A program made the translations under genes and the position numbers. Under the pieces are notes generated by a model that saw only the letters and a list, made by a program, of their open reading frames with translations, was not told where the DNA came from and made no database searches. This document shows positions 41,812 to 52,463 of a stretch of DNA of 64,000 nt, piece by piece. Source of the DNA: Streptomyces griseocarneus (lineage in GTDB: Bacteria; Actinomycetota; Actinomycetes; Streptomycetales; Streptomycetaceae); contig PENC01000016.1 of the NCBI GenBank assembly GCA_003674045.1, positions 62,001-126,000 on the forward strand. The letters are read 5' to 3'. Within the stretch, counting starts at the first letter, position 1; each line of letters starts with the position of its first letter.

Positions 41812-42480
41812 GTGCTGCTGCTTGCTCTTGATACCGCCACCCCCGCCGTCACCGTCGCTCTCCACGACGGCGACAAAGTCGTCGCCGAATCGCGTCAGGT
41901 CGACGCGCGCAGGCACGGGGAGCTGCTGCTGCCCGCCGTCGACCGGGTGCTCGCCGAGGCCGGCCGCAAGCTGGACGCCGTGACCGACATCGTCGTGGGC
42001 GTCGGCCCCGGCCCGTACACGGGCCTGCGCGTGGGCATCGTGACCGCCGCGACCTTCGGGGCGGCGCTGTCCGTGCCGGTGCGCGGGCTGTGCTCGCTCG
42101 ACGGCATCGCGTACGCGGCGGGGCAGCAGGGGCTGGAGGGAGAGTTCGTCGTGGCGACGGACGCCCGCCGCAAGGAGGTCTACTGGGCGCGGTACGCCGA
42201 CGCCCGTACCCGCCTCACCGAGCCCGCCGTCGACCGGCCCGCCGAGCTCACCGAGCCCCTTGCCGGGCTGACGGTGATCGGCGCGGGCGCCCTGCTCTAC
42301 CGGGACGCGTTCACCGACGTGCGGGACGACATGCCCGAGCACCAGTCGGCGGGCGCGCTGGCCTCGCTGGCGGTGGAGAAGCTGCGCACCGGCGGCGAGT
42401 TCCTGCCGGACCAGCCGCTCTACCTGCGCCGCCCGGACGCCCAGGTGCCGGCCAACTACAAGGTGGTCACGCCGAAGTGA
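41812..42480 (+). CDS. tsaB: tRNA t6A37 biosynthesis protein TsaB
   Basis: TsaB is the scaffold partner of TsaD. GTG 41812 gives 222 residues with an ASKHA fold: LLLALDTATPAVTVAL, VGVGPGPYTGLRVGI and ATDARRKEVYWARY. A −10-like TAGGCT ends 6 nt before the start and no ribosome-binding site is seen, so the message may be leaderless. rimI overlaps its stop by 4 nt (GTGA). Confidence 0.94.
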   Translation: MLLLALDTATPAVTVALHDGDKVVAESRQVDARRHGELLLPAVDRVLAEAGRKLDAVTDIVVGVGPGPYTGLRVGIVTAATFGAALSVPVRGLCSLDGIAYAAGQQGLEGEFVVATDARRKEVYWARYADARTRLTEPAVDRPAELTEPLAGLTVIGAGALLYRDAFTDVRDDMPEHQSAGALASLAVEKLRTGGEFLPDQPLYLRRPDAQVPANYKVVTPK

Positions 42481-42975
42481 CCACGACGGTGCGTATCCGC
42501 GAGATGCGCTGGTGGGACATCCGGCCGGTGCTGGAGCTGGAGCGCGTGCTCTTCCCGGACGACGCCTGGTCCAAGGGGCTGTTCTGGTCGGAGCTGGCCC
42601 ACGCCCGCGGTCCCGCGGCGAACCGCCGCTACGTGGTGGCGGAGGGCGAGGACGGCCGGGTCGTCGGCTACGCCGGTCTCGCCGCGATCGACGGCACCGG
42701 CGACGTCCAGACCATCGCCGTCTGCAAGGAGCACTGGAGCACCGGCCTCGGCGCCCGGCTGCTCGCGGAGCTCCTCTCCACCGCGACGGCCTTCGAGTGC
42801 CGCGAGGTGCTCCTGGAGGTGCGGGTGGACAACACCCGCGCCCAGCGGCTCTACGAGCGCTTCGGCTTCGAGCCGGTCGGCATCCGCAGGGGCTACTACC
42901 AGCCCGGCAACGTCGACGCGCTCGTGATGCGCCTCTCCGACCTCTCCGATCTCCCCGAAGCACAAGGAATGACCC

Positions 42976-42992
<17 letters not shown>
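42477..42992 (+). CDS. rimI: Ribosomal-protein-alanine N-acetyltransferase
   Basis: This GNAT acetyltransferase of 171 residues starts at GTG 42477 in a 4-nt overlap with tsaB. The acetyl-CoA site is HWSTGLGARLL (about 84–94), followed by EVLLEVRVDNTRAQRLYERFGFE. It overlaps tsaD by 17 bp. tsaB–rimI–tsaD is a widespread operon; RimI acetylates the N-terminus of S18 in E. coli, and its substrates here are not shown. Confidence 0.92.
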
Positions 42993-44127
<1,135 letters not shown>

Positions 44128-44161
44128 GGAGCGGTGACCGCCTGCCTGGCAGCGCTGGCGG

Positions 44162-44377
44162 TCAGTCCCTCCTGCGGGCATTGGCGTCCGAGATGCGTGC
44201 GCGGAGGTAGGCGCGCAGCGTGGTGGTCTGGAGCGCGTCGGCCGGGCAGTCCCATGTCGGGCCACTCGCGCGAGCCCTGAGTCTCACCAAGGTGCCTTCG
44301 CTGCTGACGACTTGGCCGACCTGGCCGGTCCGGGTGTCGATGACGTACGCCCGGAGTGGGGGGATGTCCTTGTTCAC
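44162..44377 (-). CDS. Small conserved-type protein, unknown function
   Basis: GTG 44377 gives 71 residues: (M)NKDIPPLRAYVIDTRTGQVGQVVSSEGTL…WDCPADAL…ARISDANARRRD. The AYVIDTRTGQVGQV strand pattern and W-x-C-P motif match a common family of short Streptomyces proteins that I recall but cannot name. It lies downstream of the Uma2-type gene on the same strand, 76 bp away. Confidence 0.6.
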   Translation of the reverse strand: MNKDIPPLRAYVIDTRTGQVGQVVSSEGTLVRLRARASGPTWDCPADALQTTTLRAYLRARISDANARRRD

Positions 44378-44453
44378 GGAGCCAGGGTGGCGGGGCGGGG
44401 TGGCGCTTTGTGAGTCACCACGTGTGTACCGGGTGATTCGTACCGTAAGTCGC

Positions 44454-45074
44454 TCAGTTTTGCAGGAAGAAGCTGGTGTCCAAAACTGGGTAGGGGTCCG
44501 GGAGTTGGAGCTTGCCGCCCAGCTCGGTGGTGGCCTTGGTGCGGTAGTGGCTCTTGCCGGGGTCCTCGGTGTCGGGTGCGGGATCGGAGTACGCGTACAC
44601 CTTGCCGTCGTGGCGGTTGACGAGCACGTAGACCGGCACTTCCGCGGCGGCGTAGCTGCGGTACTTGGGGCCGGTGTCCGTCTCGTGGTTGCTGGAGGTC
44701 ACCTCGCCGATGAGGTGGATCAGGTCGATTGAGTACCAGCCCTTGTGTGCTTTGCGGTATGCCTCGTCCATGTCGGTGGGCCGACGGCGCATCACGTAGA
44801 AGTCGGGAATGGCCAGAGCCCGGGTGGGCTCGCCCTTTTTGCCGAGGCGAAAGCCGTTGCCGATCCCCGCGTTCCGGAAACCTGCTGAACGTAGCTGGTG
44901 GTACAGCTCCCCTGCGGCATCGTTGTGGTGATTGTCCGGCTGCGGAGGCACGATCGCCATCCCCTCGAAGTACTCGGGCCGAATCGGCACTTCGGATGCC
45001 TCTTCGATCGCGATCAGTAGATCGATGGGGTCCTGCGGCTCGTTCACCGGCTGGGTGACGGGATCGGCGGTCAT
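44454..45074 (-). CDS. Uma2-family (DUF820) putative endonuclease
   Basis: This 206-residue protein of the PD-(D/E)xK nuclease superfamily has its core at IPDFYVM (Asp91), LIGEVTSSNH (Glu124), then Asp133 and Lys137 in the KYRSYAAAEVPVYVLVN segment. All metal-site residues appear present. The family is greatly expanded in Streptomyces and its substrate is not established. It lies 30 bp after the methyltransferase gene on the same strand. Confidence 0.82.
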   Translation of the reverse strand: MTADPVTQPVNEPQDPIDLLIAIEEASEVPIRPEYFEGMAIVPPQPDNHHNDAAGELYHQLRSAGFRNAGIGNGFRLGKKGEPTRALAIPDFYVMRRRPTDMDEAYRKAHKGWYSIDLIHLIGEVTSSNHETDTGPKYRSYAAAEVPVYVLVNRHDGKVYAYSDPAPDTEDPGKSHYRTKATTELGGKLQLPDPYPVLDTSFFLQN

Positions 45075-45104
45075 CGCTGTCCTCCCTGTGTCGCTGATGC
45101 CAGG

Positions 45105-46298
45105 CTACGCCTGGACCGGTTGCCCCAAGAGCATTGTGGGAGCCCCCGCGGCGCGCGTAAGTACGATCACACAGGAGTTCACCCCTTCGAGCTTGAGCTT
45201 CTTTCGGAGTTCTTCGGGTTCGACCGCCGAGCCACGCTTTTTGATGACGGCCGTGCCGATTCCGCGCTGGCGTAGAAGGGCCTTGAGCTTCTTGAGGTTG
45301 AAGGGGAGGACGTCGGTGATCTCGTAGGCGGTGGCGTACGGCGTGGGGCGGAGTTCGTCGCTCGTGATGTAGGCGATCGTGTCGTCGATCAGGCCGCCGT
45401 CGAGGGGTTCCGCGGCCTCCGCGACCAGGTGGGCGCGGATGACGGCGCCGTCCGGTTCGTAGAGGTAGCGGCCGACCGGGCGGGCCGGGGGGTTGGGGAG
45501 GCCGCGCGAGGTGAGCGTGGCCCCGCTGGGCAGGAGGGTCGCGCGGCGTGCGCCCGGTTCGGTGCCGAACCAGAGGACCGCTTCCTTCACGTCACCCCCG
45601 TCCGAGATCCACTCCGCCTCCGCCTCCTCCGGCACCGCCTCGTGCGGGACGCCCGGCGCGATCTTCAGCGCGGCGCGAGGTGCCGTACGGGCCGCCTCGA
45701 CGGCCCAGGACAGCGGCGGTGAATACGCCTCCGGGTCGAAGATCCGGCCGCGCCCGCCGCGCCGCGCCGGGTCCACGAAGACCGTGTCGTACGGGGCCGT
45801 GTCGATCTCCGCGACGTCCGCGCAGCGGACCTCGATCAGCTCGTCCAGGCCCAGGGCCCGCGCGTTCGCCTCGGCGACCGCGCAGGTCAGCGGGTCGCGG
45901 TCGACCGCGAGGACCGAGATGCCCGCCCGCGCGAGCGCGAGCGCGTCGCCGCCGATGCCGCAGCACAGGTCGGCGACGGACTTGGTGCCGAGCGCCGCCA
46001 GCCGGGCGGCCCGGTACTCGGCGACGGTCTTCCGTGTGGACTGCTCCACGCCGTTGGGCGTGAAGAACATGCGGTACGCGTCCTCCGCCCCGAACTTCGC
46101 CACCGCCCGCTGGCGCAGCCGGGCCTGGCCGATGGCGGCCGAGACCAGCTCGGCGGGGTGGTCGCGGCGCAGGCGCGTCGCCGTCGCCAGCTCCTGGCGC
46201 GGGTCGAGGTCGCGCAGGTCGTCCAGGAGGGCGCGGCCTTCCTCGGTGAGGAGGGAGGCGAAGGAGTCGGCCGGGGTGGGGGAGGTCGGTGCGGGCAC
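45105..46298 (-). CDS. SAM-dependent methyltransferase with THUMP-like C-terminal domain
   Basis: GTG 46298 gives 397 residues. The class I SAM-binding motif is VADLCCGIGGDALALA (about 112–127), followed by AVDRDPLTC and VFVDPARR. The C-terminal part (about 320–397) ends with a THUMP-like RNA-binding segment. A nucleic-acid substrate, probably rRNA or tRNA, is suggested by that domain but not shown. The frame is open upstream to 46472 through the intergenic repeat, which I exclude. Confidence 0.85.
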   Translation of the reverse strand: MPAPTSPTPADSFASLLTEEGRALLDDLRDLDPRQELATATRLRRDHPAELVSAAIGQARLRQRAVAKFGAEDAYRMFFTPNGVEQSTRKTVAEYRAARLAALGTKSVADLCCGIGGDALALARAGISVLAVDRDPLTCAVAEANARALGLDELIEVRCADVAEIDTAPYDTVFVDPARRGGRGRIFDPEAYSPPLSWAVEAARTAPRAALKIAPGVPHEAVPEEAEAEWISDGGDVKEAVLWFGTEPGARRATLLPSGATLTSRGLPNPPARPVGRYLYEPDGAVIRAHLVAEAAEPLDGGLIDDTIAYITSDELRPTPYATAYEITDVLPFNLKKLKALLRQRGIGTAVIKKRGSAVEPEELRKKLKLEGVNSCVIVLTRAAGAPTMLLGQPVQA

Positions 46299-46562
46299 GT
46301 CTTCATTGTTTCCCCAGCCGGGCTTCTCGCCGTAACCGGGGACGCGGCGGCCTGTCCCCGGGGTGTGTCCGCCGCGCCGGTGCGCCCACCGGGGTGCGTC
46401 TTGCGCTGCGCGCGCGGCTGCGGGCCCGGTGGGGGCTGGCCGCGCCCACGCGGCGGAGCCGCACAATGTCACGCCCCGCGCCCCTTACGGGGCGCAGCCC
46501 CCCGGCAGGCCCAGGAGTACGGTGCTCCCGCGTGGGGTAGCCAAGGCTCGCCGCAAGGCGAA
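46299..46562 (+). repeat. Intergenic stretch holding dispersed repeat copy 6 (long variant)
   Basis: Copy 6 spans about 46393–46496: GGTGCGTCTTGCGCTGCG, GCGGCTGCGGGCCC, GGTGGGGGCTGG, then the ACGCGGCGGAGCCGCACA block shared with copy 3, and GCGCCCC–TTAC–GGGGCGC. The usual core is partly deleted. The rest of this stretch, up to the groES promoter, shows no gene. Confidence 0.7.
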
Positions 46563-46638
46563 TTGGCACTCCGCTTGACCGAGTGCTAACCGCGTCATAG
46601 TCTCGGCTCCGTTGGCACTCTCCACCGGGGAGTGCCAA
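46563..46638 (+). promoter_or_regulatory. groES promoter with two CIRCE operators
   Basis: CIRCE 1 is TTGGCACTC–N9–GAGTGCTAA (46563–46589); CIRCE 2 is TTGGCACTC–N9–GAGTGCCAA (46612–46638). The promoter TTGACC (46575–46580), 17-bp spacer, TAGTCT (46598–46603) has its −35 inside the spacer of CIRCE 1. This is the classic target of the HrcA heat-shock repressor, whose gene is not in the window. Confidence 0.92.
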
Positions 46639-46738
46639 ACGTAGCGACGGGCAGATCCGGCACCCGCGACGACGGGTCTATCTGGTCGCCACCTCAGACA
46701 GTTAACCCCGCGAGATCTCCGAAGGGGGAGGTCGGATC

Positions 46739-47047
46739 GTGACGACCGCCAGCTCCAAGGTTGCCATCAAGCCGCTTGAGGACCGCATCGTGGTCCAGCC
46801 GCTCGACGCCGAGCAGACCACGGCCTCCGGCCTGGTCATCCCGGACACCGCCAAGGAGAAGCCCCAGGAGGGCGCTGTCCTGGCCGTGGGCCCGGGCCGC
46901 TTCGAGAACGGCGAGCGCCTGCCGCTCGACGTCAAGGTCGGCGACGTCGTGCTCTACAGCAAGTACGGCGGCACCGAGGTGAAGTACAACGGCGACGAGT
47001 ACCTCGTCCTCTCGGCCCGCGACGTGCTCGCGGTCATCGAGAAGTAA
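46739..47047 (+). CDS. groES: Co-chaperonin GroES
   Basis: GroES is the heptameric lid of the GroEL folding chamber. GTG 46739 after GGGGGAGG gives 102 residues with the mobile-loop region DAEQTTASGLVIPDTAKEKP and the typical GGTEVKYNGDEYLVLSARDVLAVIEK end. It is controlled by the two CIRCE sites upstream and followed by groEL1 after 133 bp. Confidence 0.97.
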   Translation: MTTASSKVAIKPLEDRIVVQPLDAEQTTASGLVIPDTAKEKPQEGAVLAVGPGRFENGERLPLDVKVGDVVLYSKYGGTEVKYNGDEYLVLSARDVLAVIEK

Positions 47048-47180
47048 TTCACCCCAGTTTTTTTGATCTGCGCCCCTGGTACCCCGCACACACGCCGGGC
47101 GCCCGGGGCGCGGTTCGTTCTGAGCGACAGCAGCCGCCGCTGCGTGGCCGAGCATCGCAACGAGAGGACTTGAAGCAACC

Positions 47181-48803
<1,623 letters not shown>

Positions 48804-48850
48804 GGCACTCCGTCCGAGGCGCTTCGGCGAGCTGATCGCTGAACGAGCGG

Positions 48851-48884
48851 AAGGCCCGGCACCCCTTCGGGGGCGCCGGGCCTT
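48851..48884 (+). terminator. TTCG-loop terminator after groEL1
   Basis: AAGGCCCGGC (48851–48860) pairs with GCCGGGCCTT (48875–48884). After one mismatch, CCCC/GGGG closes a TTCG loop. It lies in the convergent gap with the SDR gene. Confidence 0.8.
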
Positions 48885-48909
48885 CGCCTGTTCTGCGTGC
48901 CCTGCGCGG

Positions 48910-49683
48910 TTACTTCGGTCCGTACTTGCGGCCCGTCGTGGACGAGGCCCGGCTCACCGCGCGGCGCGGGGCGATCCGCATGAGCCCCGTGAGCGCCTTG
49001 TAGCGGGGGTCCGGCACGGAGAGCGTCTTGCCGTGCCCCAGGTCGCGCAGCGCCGCCGCGACCACCTTGTCCGCGTCCAGCCAGAGCCAGGCGGGGACGT
49101 TGTCCGTGCCCATGCCCGCGCGCTCGTGGAACTCCGTACGGACGAAGCCGGGGCACAGGGCCATCAGCCGTACGCCCGAGCCGGCCAGGTCCCGCGCGAC
49201 GCCCTGGGTGAACTGCACGACCCACGACTTGCTCGCGCCGTACGTGCCGCGCGGGGTGAACGCGGCCACCGACGCGACGTTGATGACCGCGCCGCGGCGG
49301 CGCTCCCGCATCCCCTCCGCCGCCGCCGAGGTCAGCCGCAGCACCGCCTCGCAGTGCACCTTGAGCATCCGCAGCTCGTCGGCCATCGAGACCTCGAGGT
49401 ACGCGCCCTTGTTGCCGAAGCCCGCGTTGTTGACCAGCAGATGCACCGGGCGGTCCGCGTCGCGCAGCCGGGCCTCGACGGACTCGATGCCCTTGTCCTC
49501 GGCCAGGTCCGCGCGGAGCACCTCGACCTCCACACCGTGCCGGTCGTGGAGGTCGGTCGCCTGCGCGGACAGGCGTTCCTCGTCCCGGGCGACGAGGACC
49601 AGGTCGTGTCCGTCGGCCGCGAGCCTGCGGGCGAACGCCGCGCCGATCCCGGCCGTCGCTCCTGTGATCAATACAGTCGTCAT
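48910..49683 (-). CDS. Short-chain dehydrogenase/reductase
   Basis: This classical SDR of 257 residues begins with the NAD(P)-binding GATAGIG (7–13). It has the NNAG structural motif (about 88–91) and the active site Tyr in YGASK, with the upstream Ser in VASVAAF. Arg after the first strand (ARDEERL) favours NADPH. It is divergent from the LysR-type gene with 132 bp between, so joint regulation is likely. The substrate is unknown. Confidence 0.9.
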   Translation of the reverse strand: MTTVLITGATAGIGAAFARRLAADGHDLVLVARDEERLSAQATDLHDRHGVEVEVLRADLAEDKGIESVEARLRDADRPVHLLVNNAGFGNKGAYLEVSMADELRMLKVHCEAVLRLTSAAAEGMRERRRGAVINVASVAAFTPRGTYGASKSWVVQFTQGVARDLAGSGVRLMALCPGFVRTEFHERAGMGTDNVPAWLWLDADKVVAAALRDLGHGKTLSVPDPRYKALTGLMRIAPRRAVSRASSTTGRKYGPK

Positions 49684-49721
49684 ACCGGCACGTTAGAGCC
49701 CGGTGGCGTTCCGTGCGGGCA

Positions 49722-49809
49722 GGATCACCCGAAGGTAGGCGACCTCATCACGACCTCACCCAAAGCAGTGAAGGTGAAGTCCGGATCACCCCCAAGGTGG
49801 GCTTATGCT
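49722..49809 (+). promoter_or_regulatory. Direct-repeat pair and −10 box between the SDR and LysR genes
   Basis: GGATCACCCGAAGGTAGGC (49722–49740) and GGATCACCCCCAAGGTGGGC (49783–49802) are near-identical and 61 bp apart, one nearer each divergent gene. TATGCT (49804–49809) lies 6 nt before the LysR ATG and would give a leaderless message. The repeats are candidate binding sites of the LysR protein. Confidence 0.5.
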
Positions 49810-49815
49810 CGAAGG

Positions 49816-50730
49816 ATGATCGAGGCTCGTCATCTGAGGGTGCTGCGCGCGGTCGCCACCACCGGTTCGTTCTCGGCGGCGGCGCGCGAGCTGGGGTGCA
49901 CCCAGCCCGCCGTCAGTCAGCAGATGAAGGCCCTGGAGCAGTCCACGGGCACCCCGCTGCTGATCCGCACCGGGCGCGAGATGCGCCTCACCCAGGCGGG
50001 TGAGGCCCTGGTCCGGCACGCCTCCGGCATCCTGGCCGGGCTGACCGCGGCCGAGGAGGAGGTCGCGGCGATCGCCGGGCTGCGGGCGGGGCGCGTACGG
50101 ATGGTCTCCTTCCCCAGCGGCAGCTCCACACTGGTCCCCGGGGCGCTGGCGCGCATGCGGGCGGCGCACCCCGGTACCCAGATCTCCCTCGTCGAGGCGG
50201 AGCCGCCGCGCTCGGTGGAGCTGCTGCGCGACGGCGACTGCGAGATCGCGCTCGCCTTCCGCTACCCCGAGGTGCCGGGCTCGGACCCGGCGGCCGCCGC
50301 GGAGTGGGACGACCTGGTCGTACGGCCGCTGCTCACCGACCGGCTCATCGGCGTGCTCCCCGAGGGGCACCGGCTGGCCGGTGCCGAGCGCATCGGCATC
50401 GCGGAACTGGCCGAGGAGTCGTGGATCGCGGGCTGCCCGCGCTGCCGCAGGCACTTGGTCGAGGTGTGCGAGAGCGCGGGCTTCACCCCGCGGATCGACT
50501 TCGCGACGGACGACTACCCCGCGGTGTTCGGCCTGGTCGGGGCGGGCCTCGGCGTCGCCGTGATGCCGGAGCTGGCCCTGGAGACGGTACGGCCCAAGGG
50601 GTCGGTGATCGTGCCGGTGGAGCCGGTGGTGCAGCGGGAGATCGTGGCGCTGACGCTGCCGGATCTCGCGCGGGTGCCGGCGGTTGCGGCGACGCTCTCC
50701 GAGCTGGCGACCGCGACGGCTCGCCCTTAG
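49816..50730 (+). CDS. LysR-family transcriptional regulator
   Basis: ATG 49816 gives 304 residues. The N-terminal helix-turn-helix lies at about 15–45 (TTGSFSAAARELGCTQPAVSQQMKALE), and a two-lobed ligand domain from about 90 contains VRMVSFPSGSSTLVPGAL and later GLVGAGLGVAVMPELALE. The divergent SDR gene is its likely target. Upstream in-frame codons overlap the SDR gene antisense and are excluded. Confidence 0.9.
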   Translation: MIEARHLRVLRAVATTGSFSAAARELGCTQPAVSQQMKALEQSTGTPLLIRTGREMRLTQAGEALVRHASGILAGLTAAEEEVAAIAGLRAGRVRMVSFPSGSSTLVPGALARMRAAHPGTQISLVEAEPPRSVELLRDGDCEIALAFRYPEVPGSDPAAAAEWDDLVVRPLLTDRLIGVLPEGHRLAGAERIGIAELAEESWIAGCPRCRRHLVEVCESAGFTPRIDFATDDYPAVFGLVGAGLGVAVMPELALETVRPKGSVIVPVEPVVQREIVALTLPDLARVPAVAATLSELATATARP

Positions 50731-50744
50731 GCGGCTCCCCTGCG

Positions 50745-50856
50745 TTGGGGCTCCGCCCCGGGCCCCGTTCGCCTATGGGGGTGCCTCTTGCGCTTTGCGC
50801 GCGGCTGCGGGTTCGTTGTGGCCGGTCGCGCAGTTCCCCGCGCCCCTTTCGGGGCA
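50745..50856 (+). repeat. GC palindrome and dispersed repeat copy 7
   Basis: GGGGCTCCGCCCCGGGCCCC begins the stretch. Copy 7 follows (50777–50856) with GTGCCTCTTGCGC, GCGGCTGCGGG, the exact core TCGCGCAGTTCCCCGCGCCC and a CCCC–TTTC–GGGG hairpin. It lies at the convergent ends of the LysR gene and whiD. Confidence 0.8.
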
Positions 50857-50874
50857 CGGCCCCGCGCCGGTCGC

Positions 50875-51180
50875 CTACGCCACCGTCGGGGTGATCGTGC
50901 GGTGCCTGGCCCGGCCCATGAGTTCCTCGCGTTCGTCTTCCGTGAGGCCGCCCCATACCCCGTAGGGCTCGCGCACGGCCAGCGCGTGCGCCGCGCACTC
51001 CGCCCGCACGGGGCACCGCATGCACACTTCCTTCGCCGAGGTCTCGCGCGCGCTGCGCGCCGCACCGCGCTCGCCCTCGGGGTGGAAGAACAGGGAGCTG
51101 TCGACCCCGCGGCAGGCCGCCAGGAGCTGCCAGTCCCACAGGTCCGCGTTGGGGCCCGGAAGGCGGGAGAAGTCTGCCAT
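50875..51180 (-). CDS. whiD: WhiB-family [4Fe-4S] regulator WhiD
   Basis: WhiD is required for spore maturation in S. coelicolor. The 101-residue product begins MADFSRLPGPNADLWDW, which I recognise as WhiD. Four iron–sulfur cysteines are present (Cys23, 53, 56, 62), followed by GVWGG (74–78) and a basic C-terminal segment, as in all Wbl proteins. GAGGAGA precedes ATG 51180. It is divergent from bldM as in other streptomycetes. Confidence 0.94.
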   Translation of the reverse strand: MADFSRLPGPNADLWDWQLLAACRGVDSSLFFHPEGERGAARSARETSAKEVCMRCPVRAECAAHALAVREPYGVWGGLTEDEREELMGRARHRTITPTVA

Positions 51181-51547
51181 TGCTGTCTCCTCGGAGCGAT
51201 CCGCCGATGGAAGCAGATGTAAATATGACTGATTGCGAATCTAGTCATAGAGACCGGCAAATGGGAAGAAAGACTGCTCCGCGTGGGCAAATGGGGCATA
51301 GTCGGTGCGCCGTGAAGGGCGCCCCCAATGCGCCCTGCTCCGTGTCCGCGCCCTCACGTAGAGTGCCGAACGTGGCCGACCGAGCCCGTAACTCTTTCGG
51401 GTGACCGTCGTTGAGAGGGCGGAGGCGGTTGACGGATGAAGCAGTCGGGCAGATGTCCGGACCTGCCGGAGAGCGTCGATCGCACAGGTGACGATCAGTA
51501 CCAGCCTGGAGGCTCAAGGTGACGCGCATCAGCTGCGGAGGACGGCC
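51181..51547. promoter_or_regulatory. whiD–bldM divergent regulatory region with a BldN-type promoter
   Basis: The BldN-type promoter CGTAAC (51387–51392), exactly 16 bp, CGTTGA (51409–51414) matches the published consensus and points to bldM with a leader of about 125 nt. Inside its spacer is CGGGTGA (51398–51404), the half-site of reported BldM targets. Nearer whiD, GGCAAATGGG occurs twice (51256–51265 and 51286–51295), 30 bp apart. No gene is visible in these 367 bp. Confidence 0.75.
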
Positions 51548-52159
51548 ATGACATCCGTCCTCGTCTGCGACGATTCCCCGCTTGCCCGAGAGGCGCTCCG
51601 CCGTGCGGTGGCGACCGTGCCCGGCGTCGAGCGTGTGACGACGGCGGCCAACGGCGAGGAAGTCCTCCGCCGCTGGGGCGCCGATCGTTCGGATCTCATT
51701 CTGATGGACGTACGCATGCCCGGACTCGGCGGCGTCGAGACGGTCCGGCGGCTGCTCTCCGCCGACCCCGGAGCACGCATCATCATGCTCACGGTCGCCG
51801 AGGACCTCGACGGCGTCGCGCTCGCGGTCGCCGCCGGGGCGCGCGGCTATCTGCACAAGGACGCCTCGCGCGCCGAGCTGCGGGCCACCGTGACGCAGGC
51901 GCTCGCCGACCCGACCTGGCGGCTCGCCCCGCGGCGGCTGCGCTCGGCGGAGATGGGCGCCGCGCCCACCCTCACCGCGCGGGAGATCCAGGTGCTCGAA
52001 GGGATGAGCCACGGCCGTTCCAATGCGGAGATCGGGCGCGAGCTGTTCCTCTCCGAGGACACCGTGAAGACCCACGCGCGGCGGCTGTTCAAGAAGTTGG
52101 GCGCCTCGGACCGGGCGCACGCCGTGGCGCTCGGCTTCCGCTGGGGCCTGGTCCGCTGA
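51548..52159 (+). CDS. bldM: Developmental response regulator BldM
   Basis: BldM is a NarL-type regulator of aerial growth and, with WhiI, of sporulation genes. The 203 residues have a receiver domain with Asp8/Asp9, Asp54 in ILMDVRMPG and the Lys of HKDAS, then a LuxR-type HTH (LTAREIQVLEGMSHGRSNAEI). In S. coelicolor Asp54 phosphorylation is reported to be dispensable. No sensor kinase gene is adjacent, consistent with an orphan regulator. It starts at ATG 51548; 16 bases around its stop recur at 52176–52191. Confidence 0.95.
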   Translation: MTSVLVCDDSPLAREALRRAVATVPGVERVTTAANGEEVLRRWGADRSDLILMDVRMPGLGGVETVRRLLSADPGARIIMLTVAEDLDGVALAVAAGARGYLHKDASRAELRATVTQALADPTWRLAPRRLRSAEMGAAPTLTAREIQVLEGMSHGRSNAEIGRELFLSEDTVKTHARRLFKKLGASDRAHAVALGFRWGLVR

Positions 52160-52463
52160 GCCGGGCCCCGTCCCCGGTCCGCTGAGCCGGGTGTGGCGCG
52201 CAGCGCCGTGAGGTCGCGGTGCGCGCCACCCGGGTAGGTGAGGTGCCGTGGCCTCGGTGCGCCCCGGCCCAGCGCCGAAACTCCGAGCGATGCCGCATCC
52301 TTGGAGTGTGACCCCTCCCCGGCCGGAGGCCGATGCTCCTCGCTCGGCCGGCGACGACCCCATGACGGACGAGCCCCGTCCCGTGACCGGTGGTACCGGC
52401 ACAAGCTATCGGTGGAGTCGAGCGGGTGGGGGCGGGTATACCCGGAAGGGGGAGACGCTAGAC

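Noticed and set aside
44162..45074. Toxin–antitoxin pair formed by the 71-residue gene and the Uma2-type gene
   Set aside because: The genes are 76 bp apart with no coupling. The small protein lacks antitoxin-like DNA-binding features, and Uma2 proteins usually occur alone in Streptomyces.
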